This document shows, in pieces, positions 8,551-15,755 of a stretch of 64,000 nucleotides of DNA. Position 1 is the first letter of the stretch. Each line of letters begins with the position of its first letter. The notes under the pieces are model-generated. The model was not told the DNA's origin and did no database searches. It saw only the letters and a program-made list of their open reading frames with translations. A program made the translations under genes and the position numbers. The stretch spans positions 43,739 to 107,738 of the forward strand of contig WLJO01000003.1 of assembly GCA_009701715.1 (NCBI GenBank), given 5' to 3'. The DNA is from Actinomycetota bacterium (GTDB taxonomy: Bacteria; Actinomycetota; Acidimicrobiia; Acidimicrobiales; Ilumatobacteraceae).

Positions 8551-9318
8551 ATGAGTGACGCGACCGAGAACGATGCAGTCCTGACCGAGCAGCGCGGACG
8601 GGTTCTGCTGATCACCCTCAACCGCCCGGATGCCATGAATGCGATCAACGGTGCGCTCTCCAACGGCCTCTGGGCAGCGGTCCAGCGACTCGACTCGGAT
8701 CCGGGACTCACTGCCGGTGTGCTCACCGGTGCTGGTCGCGGGTTCTGCGCCGGTATGGACCTCAAGGCGTTCGCGCGCGGCGAGGACATTGGGCCGATGA
8801 TGACATTCATCCAGAACGGTTCCAAGAAGCCCCTGATCGGTGCGATTGAGGGCTTCGCTCTCGCCGGTGGGCTCGAGCTCGCGTTGTCGTGCGACCTGCT
8901 GGTTGCTGCCAGGGGCGCCAAGCTCGGTATACCCGAGGTGGCGGTCGGTCTGTTCGCGGCCGGCGGCGGCCTGCTGCGCCTCCCTTCGCGAGTGGGCTTT
9001 GGCCGCGCGATGGAGATGGCGATCACGGGGGACCCGATCCTCGCCGAGGAAGCCAACCAGCTCGGTCTCGTCTCACGCCTCGCCGACAAGGGTGGCGCGG
9101 TGGACGTGGCACTTGAACTTGCTCAACGCGTTGCGAAGAATGCGCCGCTTGCTGTCGCAGCATCGAAGCAACTGGTGCGCGCGACGCAGGGTGTCACCGA
9201 GGACGAGTTCTGGGCGATCCAGAATCCGCTCCAGGCGGTGGTGTTCAAGTCGAACGATGCCAAGGAGGGCCCGAAGGCCTTCGCCGAGAAGCGCGCACCA
9301 GAGTGGACGGGCTCCTGA
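8551..9318 (+). CDS. Enoyl-CoA hydratase/isomerase (crotonase) family protein
   Basis: A 255-residue crotonase. It has the CoA-binding and oxyanion segment GRGFCAGMDLKAF, then FALAGGLELALSCDLLVAA, whose GGLE Glu corresponds to the first hydratase Glu, and GIPEVAVGL, which carries the second. Both catalytic Glu are therefore present and true hydratase activity on 2-enoyl-CoAs is plausible in beta-oxidation. The sequence resembles the actinobacterial EchA group. A good Shine-Dalgarno (GAGGAG) precedes the ATG. Its stop lies four bases from the stop of the convergent subtilase gene. Confidence 0.9.
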   Translation: MSDATENDAVLTEQRGRVLLITLNRPDAMNAINGALSNGLWAAVQRLDSDPGLTAGVLTGAGRGFCAGMDLKAFARGEDIGPMMTFIQNGSKKPLIGAIEGFALAGGLELALSCDLLVAARGAKLGIPEVAVGLFAAGGGLLRLPSRVGFGRAMEMAITGDPILAEEANQLGLVSRLADKGGAVDVALELAQRVAKNAPLAVAASKQLVRATQGVTEDEFWAIQNPLQAVVFKSNDAKEGPKAFAEKRAPEWTGS

Positions 9319-9322
9319 CCGG

Positions 9323-11992
9323 TCAGGCCTGAGGCGTGGCGGTGCGAGGGACACTCGGTGAGCCCGCACCCGCTGCGTTGATTGCCGACACCCGGAACCG
9401 GTACGCCAGACCGTTGGTCAGCCCGGTAACCGTGTACGCCCGGTCGCTCGGATCGGTAGTGGTCGCCGCAAGCGTCCAGTTCGTGCCGTCTGTGGACCAC
9501 AGCACCCGGTAACCGGAGAGGTCATCGCCGCCGTCGCTCAGGGGGGTGTTCCAGGTGAGCGCCACCTCGCCGTTCCCGGCGACAGCGGCTAGGCCCAGCG
9601 GGGCGGAGGGCGTTGTCCGCGGCCGTACCGAGAACGGCACCGACCAGGGGCCGCGTCCGAGTGCATTCTTGGCGGCAACGCGGAACAGGTAGTCACGTGC
9701 GTTCGCGAGGTAGCGGACGGACTGCGTGGTGCTCAGTGATGTGCCACGCAAGAGGGTTGTCCAACTGAGACCGCCGTTCCCCGAGCGCTGGACGACATAG
9801 CGGGTGACGCGGGTGCCGCCCGTGGTGATCGGCGCCGTCCAGGAGAGCGCAGCCGAACGGTCGCCGGGAGCGCCGTTCAGGTTGCCCGGCGCGCCGGGCA
9901 CGGACAGCGGGGTAGCCGACACGGAGGACGACCACGCGCCGTTGCCGGCGCGATTGGCCGCCGACACGCGGAACCGGTAACGGACGCCGTTGGTGAGGCC
10001 GCTGATCGCGACAGACCTCGCCGCGCCGCTGAGTTCTGCCAGTTGGTTCCACTGCACGCCGTCGGTGGATGCCTCGACGTAGTAGCGCTCCACCGCGGCC
10101 CCACCGGTTGTCGACGGTCGTGTCCACGACAGCGAGACGCGTTGATCGCCACGTCGCGTGCGTAATGCTCGGGTTCGGCCAGGTGTGGTGGCCGGTGTGG
10201 CTGCGGCAGGGGTGGACCATGCCCCGATGGTCACGCGGTTCACGGCGGCAACCCGGAACGTGTACGTCGTGCCGTTCGTCAGCCCGGTGATCGTCGAAGT
10301 TGTGGCATCGGAGACGCTGTCGTTGACGGTGGTCCAGGAAAGGCCACCGTTGGTGGAGCGCTGCAGGCGATAGTCCACGACGTCGGTGCCACCGTCGTCG
10401 GCGGGGGCAACCCAGGTAAGCACCACGCGACCGGGCCCGGAGACGGCCCCCAGCGCAGTGGGCTCGCCAGGGGGGCGCAGGTTGCCCGCGCTGACGAGCG
10501 CGCCCTGTATGTCCAGCACCCCGGCGCCGCAGAGCGTTGCACAGGTGCCGAAGGCATCACTGGACGGGAAGGAGTGTGCGGTGGAGACGAGGACGGAACG
10601 GACCTGCGCGGGGGTGAGCGTCGGCGCGATCGACAAGATCAGCGACACGGCGCCGGCAACGTGGGGTGCCGCCATGCTCGTACCCTCGAGGTTCTTGTAC
10701 GTGTCCGCGAGTGGGGTGGTGTCGCCCGCATCGACAGTGGAGCGGATCCCCCAGTCGAAGTCGCGCCCACCCGGGGCTGCGAGCGTGACGGCCGAGCCGA
10801 AGTTGCTGTAGGGCGCCATCTCGCCGTACCTGCCGGTCGCGGCGACGTTGATGACCCCGACACAGTTGCCCGGCTCGTTGCTCGACGCGAGGTCCGAGTC
10901 GTTCCCCGCTGCAGTAACCACGACGGCACCCGCCGCAATGACGTCGGTAATGGCCTGTTGCATGGCGATACCGCACGAACCACTGTTGCCACCGAGGCTG
11001 ATGTTGATCACGCGGGCGGGATGAGCGTTGTGCGGCACCCCGGCCACGTCGATACCGGCAGCCCATCGCATTGCATCGATGACGTCGTCGTTGTCGCCCC
11101 CGCACTTGCCGAGTGCGCGTATGGGCACGACGGGCGAGACCCAGTTGATCCCGGCGATCCCGGTGCCGTTGTCGCCGGTGGCTCCGATGATGCCGGCGAC
11201 GTGTGTGCCGTGCCACGAGCTCTTCGACACCCGGCATCCGGTGAACGCTCCGCCGGGGGAGGCGTCGTCGCTCGAGATCCAGTCGCCCGGGTCGTGGGCA
11301 TCCGCATCCCGGCCGTCGCCGTCATTGGCGGTGTCCACGTCCGAGATGAAGTCATAACCGGGCAGGAGACGGCCGGCGAGGTCGGCATGGTCGGTGAAGC
11401 CGGTGTCGATCACGGCGATCACGACGCCGGCGGACCCTGTCGTGATGTCCCATGCGGCCGCGGCATTGGTCCCGTAGTTCGACGTGCTGACGGAACGCAG
11501 GTTCCACTGGTCCGAGTAGTACGGGTCATCGGGCACGAAGGACGGGTACATCCGTCGAACCGGTTCGACCGACAGGACGCCGGGTTCGGAGCGCACAGCG
11601 TCCACGGCAGCAGCGAGTGCCTCGCCGTCGAGGCGTTCGGGCAGCGTGAGCACGTAGGTCGAGTTGCGGCCGAGGACCCGAGCGGAGTCCACGTCGAGAC
11701 CTACCGACCGGGCGGCACCGACCGCACGTGACACTGATCCGTCGGCGGATTTCGCGAGACGGACAATGAGACGATTGCTGCCGACGAGCCGATTGCTGCC
11801 GGCGAGACGGTGTGCGGCGGCACGGGCAGGGGCCGCCTCGGTCTCGGGAGGCTGGGAGGCCGTTGCAGGGGCGCCCGGGAGCAGGCCGATCGCGCCGCCG
11901 CACAGCGCGAAGGCACCCAGCAGTCCAACCCGGACACGGGGTCCCCGGCTGGATCGCTCATCGTTGGCTCGGCACCCACCATGCGTGCGCAC
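9323..11992 (-). CDS. Secreted S8 serine protease (subtilase) with four FN3 domains
   Basis: An 889-residue exported protease. A signal peptide is seen at about 18-46 (hydrophobic LLGAFALCGGAIGLLPGAPATA), then a propeptide-like region to about 160. The catalytic triad is Asp in VIAVIDTGF (about 194), His in SWHGTHVAG (about 260) and Ser in EGTSMAAPHVAG (about 437). From about residue 505 to the end there are four fibronectin type III repeats, each ending in a YxFRVxAxN-type strand and a TP-rich linker. No LPXTG or transmembrane anchor follows, so it is probably released. The GTG start is supported by TAAGGT ending six bases upstream. Likely role: extracellular protein degradation with FN3 units for binding or spacing. 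Confidence 0.92.
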   Translation of the reverse strand: MRTHGGCRANDERSSRGPRVRVGLLGAFALCGGAIGLLPGAPATASQPPETEAAPARAAAHRLAGSNRLVGSNRLIVRLAKSADGSVSRAVGAARSVGLDVDSARVLGRNSTYVLTLPERLDGEALAAAVDAVRSEPGVLSVEPVRRMYPSFVPDDPYYSDQWNLRSVSTSNYGTNAAAAWDITTGSAGVVIAVIDTGFTDHADLAGRLLPGYDFISDVDTANDGDGRDADAHDPGDWISSDDASPGGAFTGCRVSKSSWHGTHVAGIIGATGDNGTGIAGINWVSPVVPIRALGKCGGDNDDVIDAMRWAAGIDVAGVPHNAHPARVINISLGGNSGSCGIAMQQAITDVIAAGAVVVTAAGNDSDLASSNEPGNCVGVINVAATGRYGEMAPYSNFGSAVTLAAPGGRDFDWGIRSTVDAGDTTPLADTYKNLEGTSMAAPHVAGAVSLILSIAPTLTPAQVRSVLVSTAHSFPSSDAFGTCATLCGAGVLDIQGALVSAGNLRPPGEPTALGAVSGPGRVVLTWVAPADDGGTDVVDYRLQRSTNGGLSWTTVNDSVSDATTSTITGLTNGTTYTFRVAAVNRVTIGAWSTPAAATPATTPGRTRALRTRRGDQRVSLSWTRPSTTGGAAVERYYVEASTDGVQWNQLAELSGAARSVAISGLTNGVRYRFRVSAANRAGNGAWSSSVSATPLSVPGAPGNLNGAPGDRSAALSWTAPITTGGTRVTRYVVQRSGNGGLSWTTLLRGTSLSTTQSVRYLANARDYLFRVAAKNALGRGPWSVPFSVRPRTTPSAPLGLAAVAGNGEVALTWNTPLSDGGDDLSGYRVLWSTDGTNWTLAATTTDPSDRAYTVTGLTNGLAYRFRVSAINAAGAGSPSVPRTATPQA

Positions 11993-11998
11993 ATCAAC

Positions 11999-12004
11999 AC
12001 CTTA
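11999..12004 (-). promoter_or_regulatory. Putative -10 for leaderless subtilase mRNA
   Basis: TAAGGT on the minus strand, six bases before the GTG at 11992. It supports that start codon choice. Confidence 0.4.
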
Positions 12005-12060
12005 CGTGGTTTGCTGCCCGAGCGGTCGACTCGCCCGGGAATCCTCGGGTCCTGTCCGGC

Positions 12061-12066
12061 TACGTT
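12061..12066 (+). promoter_or_regulatory. Putative -10 for leaderless dienelactone hydrolase mRNA
   Basis: TACGTT followed by six bases and the ATG at 12073; no Shine-Dalgarno sequence. It lies about 60 bases from the divergent subtilase -10. Confidence 0.4.
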
Positions 12067-12072
12067 GCCCGC

Positions 12073-12801
12073 ATGGCCGACCGGGAGATCACGATCACGA
12101 CCGATGAGGGCCCGATGGGGACCTTCGTCGTGCACCCCGACGACGGTGAGCGACACCCGGTCGTGGTGTTCTTGATGGACGCGCCGGGCAAGCGCCCGCT
12201 GCTCCATGACATGGCGAGTCGCATCGCGAGCCACGGCTACTACGTGATGCTGCCGAACCTGTACTACCGCACCACCCCGTCCTTCCGGCTCGACTGGAGC
12301 AGCGACGAGTCACTGGCCCGCATGGGTGAGCTGATGCGCAACGTCGGCAACCGGATGGTGGCGCGCGACGTCGGCGCGCTGCTTGCGCACGCCGAGGGTG
12401 ATGCGCGTGCGAACGCCGAGCGCGTCGGGATTGTCGGCTACTGCATGAGCGGACCGTTCGCTCTGTGGGCCGCAGCGGAACACTCGGCGTGCGTCCGTGC
12501 TGTTGCGTCCTTCTACGGCGTGCGCCTTCACGTGGACAGGGCGGACTCGCCCCACCACCGGCTTGCCGGGATCACGGGCGAGATCTACGTCGGTGCGGCG
12601 GAGCACGACGACTGGGTGCCCCTCGACATGGTGGACCGCTTCGAGCATGCACTGCAGCGCGCGGGCGCGCGTGGCCGCGTCGAGCGGTACTGGGGAACTC
12701 ATCACGGCTTCGCCTTCGACGACCGCCCGGCCTACGACCCCGCCGCCGACCGTCGTCACTGGCGGGAGTTGCTCGGCCTCCTCGACCGGAACCTCCACTG
12801 A
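12073..12801 (+). CDS. Dienelactone hydrolase family protein
   Basis: A 242-residue alpha/beta hydrolase. The DLH triad is visible: Cys124 in GYCMSG, Asp179 or Asp180 in AEHDDWVP, and His210/211 in THHGFAF. Cys as nucleophile separates it from serine esterases and suits hydrolysis of dienelactones or related lactones in aromatic or alicyclic degradation. Start ATG 12073 is preferred over a much longer frame because the domain begins at once (EITITTDEGPMG) and a TACGTT hexamer lies six bases upstream. It converges with the ABC-like gene, leaving a 10-base gap. Confidence 0.88.
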   Translation: MADREITITTDEGPMGTFVVHPDDGERHPVVVFLMDAPGKRPLLHDMASRIASHGYYVMLPNLYYRTTPSFRLDWSSDESLARMGELMRNVGNRMVARDVGALLAHAEGDARANAERVGIVGYCMSGPFALWAAAEHSACVRAVASFYGVRLHVDRADSPHHRLAGITGEIYVGAAEHDDWVPLDMVDRFEHALQRAGARGRVERYWGTHHGFAFDDRPAYDPAADRRHWRELLGLLDRNLH

Positions 12802-12811
12802 GCAGTTCGGT

Positions 12812-15610
12812 TCAGTTGCCAAAGAGCGAATCGAGAACGCCGGAGTCGCGGACGCGCGACCGGTTCGCCCCTGCGACGCGGTAAACCGTCGCCCCTGCCG
12901 GATCGACCGACAGGCTGATGCTTCCGCTGCCGAGCAACGCGGTGAGCGTAGCGTCGACGTCGATCCTGTCCGCAAGTGAGGCTAGGTCCTCTCTCGATGC
13001 CGAGCCGTGGCGAGTGAGCCAGCGGTACAGCGTGCGCTCGGCCTCTGGACGATCGAGGATGCCAGCGACACCGCTCGAGATCGCCAGTCGGTGGAGGCTG
13101 CGCACGACCACTGTGGAGCGGGCCCGTGCGGTCATCGTCCTCGTGCCGGGGGTGGCGGTGTCGAAATCGCCGAAGTGGAACCCGGGATGGATGCTTGCGA
13201 TGCGCCGATCGCCGGAGACGAGGTCCACCACGCCATCCACCACGAGGTAGAGATGGTTGGCAGGTTCGTGCTCGGCGAAGATGATCTCGTCGGACTCGAA
13301 GCGCTCCGTGAGTAGTCGCTTGCCGAGCGATCGCAGCGTGGTCGGGGACAGTTGTGCCAGCGAGGGCACAGCGGCGAACTCGTCGATCGGGTCCCCTCCC
13401 TCAACGAGCCGGGTCCAGAGGGCAGCGAACGGGCCATTGGCTGTGAGGAGATCGGAACGGGTTCCCTGCTCGACGACCGATCCGTTGCGGAGGCACAGCA
13501 CGGTGTCGGTGTCGGACACGAGATCGAGGCGGTCCGTGGTCACCAGAACGATCCGCCCGGTGAGGTGCGAGCGCAGCGTCGCCCACAGATCCTCGGCCAC
13601 CTCTCGGTCTACGAGCCGACTCGGGTCGGTGATGACGACGATGGGAGCATTGCTGAGGAGCACTCGACCGAGCGCAATGCGAACGCGTACCTCGGCAGCA
13701 ATCCGGGTTCGTGCCCTCCCGATCACCGTGTGCACGCCGTCGCTCTGTTCGGCGATCCAAGCATCGAGGCCGCACGCGTCGGTTGCGGCGGCGAGCGACG
13801 CAGGGTCGGCGTCCGGTCGACCCCACGACAGGTTCTCCGCGATGGTCCCCTCGAACACGGTGGGATTCTCCGGGATCACCGCAATACCGCGGCGCAGGTG
13901 TTCGGTGTCGACGTTGGAGAGATCGACGCCATCGACGACCACACGGCCGCGCTGCGGGATCTCCAGTCCGGCGGCAATGCTCATCACGCTCGGGATGCCG
14001 CTGCCGGCAAGACCGACCAGCACGGTCCAGGCATTCGGCGTTGCGCGGAGTCTCACATCGGAACAGCCGGGGGACCCGTCGGGGTATACGGCTGACACGG
14101 AGTCGAGCGCCAGCACCCCGGGGGCATCGGGCAGCGGCACGGAGCTCTCTGGGGAGGGGCGCAGGAGCGGAGCGGCCAGCACACGACGGAGACGTCGCAT
14201 GTAGGGCGCCGCCTCCTGGAGATCGACGATCATCGGCGGGAGGGCCTCGAGAGCAGCCGCAACCTCTCGGACGTACAGGATGATTGCAGCCGCCTCCGCA
14301 AGGGTCAGTTCGTTGCGCGCGAATCCGACGATTGCGATCGCGGCGAGCACGCCGAGCTGGCCGATTCCGAATGCCGAGAGGCGGAAGGACTCGCCGAACA
14401 CCTCAACGCGGCGAACCTGGCGGATCACAGCGTCGGCCTTCGCCGTGAACCTCCGCCGCTCGGTCGCCTCGGCGCGGATCGATCGTGTCCCCACGGCGGA
14501 CGCGATTGCGTCGTCGACCACCTCGCTCATAGCGGTGTTGAGGTCGAGGCGTTCGTGCGCCAAGCGTGACCAGCGATTAGCGATCGCCCTGCGGAGGATC
14601 TCGAAGAAGGCAATGACCCCGAGCATCAGGAGCCCGATGCCCAGGTCGATGTACAGCAGCAGCGAGGTGGACAGCAGCAGCGCTGCTACCGCCGGCACCC
14701 CACTTGTCTGCGCCTTGAACAGCGCCTCGGTCACCTTCTCCACGTAAGAGGTGCACCTGCTGACCATGCTCGGGCGCGCAAGGGCACCCGCCTCGACCAG
14801 AGCGGTGTCGTGGATCCGGACGAACAAGGCGTCCTGGAGCCTGCGAGCGCTGGCGAGTGTGGCGCGCTGGGCGAGGAAGAGCGCAGCGGCGCGGAGCACA
14901 AAGATGGCCAGCAGCACGATTGCGAACCGAATCAGCTCGAATCGGAAGCGGTCACGCTGCCAAGCAACCCGTTGCTCGAGTGCCGTCGGGTCCTTGAGCA
15001 GTACCCCGATGACGTGGTTGAACGCCTTGCCCGTCGCAAGGTCTGGGTTGTCGAGCGCCCGTGCGCGCAGCTCGTCGAGTTCGCTCCGGCGGATCGTCGG
15101 TGCCTCGAGCAGTCCGTCGGCGATCGACTCCCAGCCCGGCTCGGGATCGTCGATTGTCGGGAATCGCTCAGTTCGGTATGTCAGGTCGCCCGGGAACAGC
15201 GCGTCGAGCACCTCGTCAGCGCCGGTCACGCGCAGGCGGTCCTCCGCAGCCCGGACAGCCTTTCCCGCTGCGATGCGCTCCGCCGGTTTCGACAGCACCG
15301 GGGCAAGCATCGTCTGGGTGGCCTTCTGCAGCGCGATCGGGTCAACAACGAATTGTTTGATGGCGCTGGCCGATCCCGAGGAACTGAGTGCTGCCTGGAG
15401 CAGGTTGCCGACCTGGAGCGGGATCAGTGCCGTGCCGGTAAAGAACGCGATCGAAACGACGATCTGGACGGTGACGAGGAGGCGCCTGCCGCGGGTGAAC
15501 GGCCAGAACGCCCGGATCATCTCCCAGACTCGTGCCTCACCCGCAAAGCGCGGGTGGAGCCGTTCGAGGTGTTCGGACGATTCCCCGTCCTCGATCACAA
15601 CGTCTACCAC
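12812..15610 (-). CDS. ABC-exporter-like protein with degenerate ATPase and cyclic-nucleotide-binding domain
   Basis: A 932-residue protein with ABC exporter layout: a first membrane helix at about 45-70, a large soluble insert (about 80-225), more membrane helices to about 470, a nucleotide-binding domain (about 500-720) and a cNMP-binding domain (about 760-850) with a short C-terminal helical region. The nucleotide-binding domain keeps its fold but lost every catalytic motif. Walker A is GLAGSGIPS with Ile539-Pro540 where Lys-Ser/Thr is required. The signature reads RIAAE for LSGGQ, Walker B ends VVITDP for DE, the Q-loop has Glu and the H-switch has Asp. ATP hydrolysis is therefore not expected. 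The cNMP domain (LYLVVDGVVDLVSGD, FGDFDTATPGTRT) may make it a ligand-gated regulator or scaffold. GTG start has TAGGTT eight bases upstream. Confidence 0.8.
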   Translation of the reverse strand: MVDVVIEDGESSEHLERLHPRFAGEARVWEMIRAFWPFTRGRRLLVTVQIVVSIAFFTGTALIPLQVGNLLQAALSSSGSASAIKQFVVDPIALQKATQTMLAPVLSKPAERIAAGKAVRAAEDRLRVTGADEVLDALFPGDLTYRTERFPTIDDPEPGWESIADGLLEAPTIRRSELDELRARALDNPDLATGKAFNHVIGVLLKDPTALEQRVAWQRDRFRFELIRFAIVLLAIFVLRAAALFLAQRATLASARRLQDALFVRIHDTALVEAGALARPSMVSRCTSYVEKVTEALFKAQTSGVPAVAALLLSTSLLLYIDLGIGLLMLGVIAFFEILRRAIANRWSRLAHERLDLNTAMSEVVDDAIASAVGTRSIRAEATERRRFTAKADAVIRQVRRVEVFGESFRLSAFGIGQLGVLAAIAIVGFARNELTLAEAAAIILYVREVAAALEALPPMIVDLQEAAPYMRRLRRVLAAPLLRPSPESSVPLPDAPGVLALDSVSAVYPDGSPGCSDVRLRATPNAWTVLVGLAGSGIPSVMSIAAGLEIPQRGRVVVDGVDLSNVDTEHLRRGIAVIPENPTVFEGTIAENLSWGRPDADPASLAAATDACGLDAWIAEQSDGVHTVIGRARTRIAAEVRVRIALGRVLLSNAPIVVITDPSRLVDREVAEDLWATLRSHLTGRIVLVTTDRLDLVSDTDTVLCLRNGSVVEQGTRSDLLTANGPFAALWTRLVEGGDPIDEFAAVPSLAQLSPTTLRSLGKRLLTERFESDEIIFAEHEPANHLYLVVDGVVDLVSGDRRIASIHPGFHFGDFDTATPGTRTMTARARSTVVVRSLHRLAISSGVAGILDRPEAERTLYRWLTRHGSASREDLASLADRIDVDATLTALLGSGSISLSVDPAGATVYRVAGANRSRVRDSGVLDSLFGN

Positions 15611-15691
15611 GGTGCTCCAACCTAGTGCTGGCTACGTGACTGCCCGGTAGACGGAGAGGTAACGAGTGGCCAAACTATCGAGGCCTAACGT

Positions 15692-15743
15692 GAACAGCGC
15701 CCGTTGCATCGAGTCCGCAGACACGACACAACGGGCGCTGTTC
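15692..15743 (-). terminator. Hairpin terminator downstream of the monooxygenase-esterase gene
   Basis: Perfect 15-base arms (15692-15706 and 15729-15743, GAACAGCGCCCGTTG and its complement) flank a 22-base loop. It lies just past the stop of the monooxygenase-esterase gene. There is no T-run, which is common for actinobacterial terminators. Confidence 0.6.
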
Positions 15744-15755
15744 GAGGCTCGAGGA

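Noticed and set aside
12812..15610. Calling the ABC-like gene a pseudogene
   Set aside because: The frame is uninterrupted over 2.8 kb and the extra domain is well formed; only the catalytic motifs changed, which fits a pseudo-enzyme better than decay.
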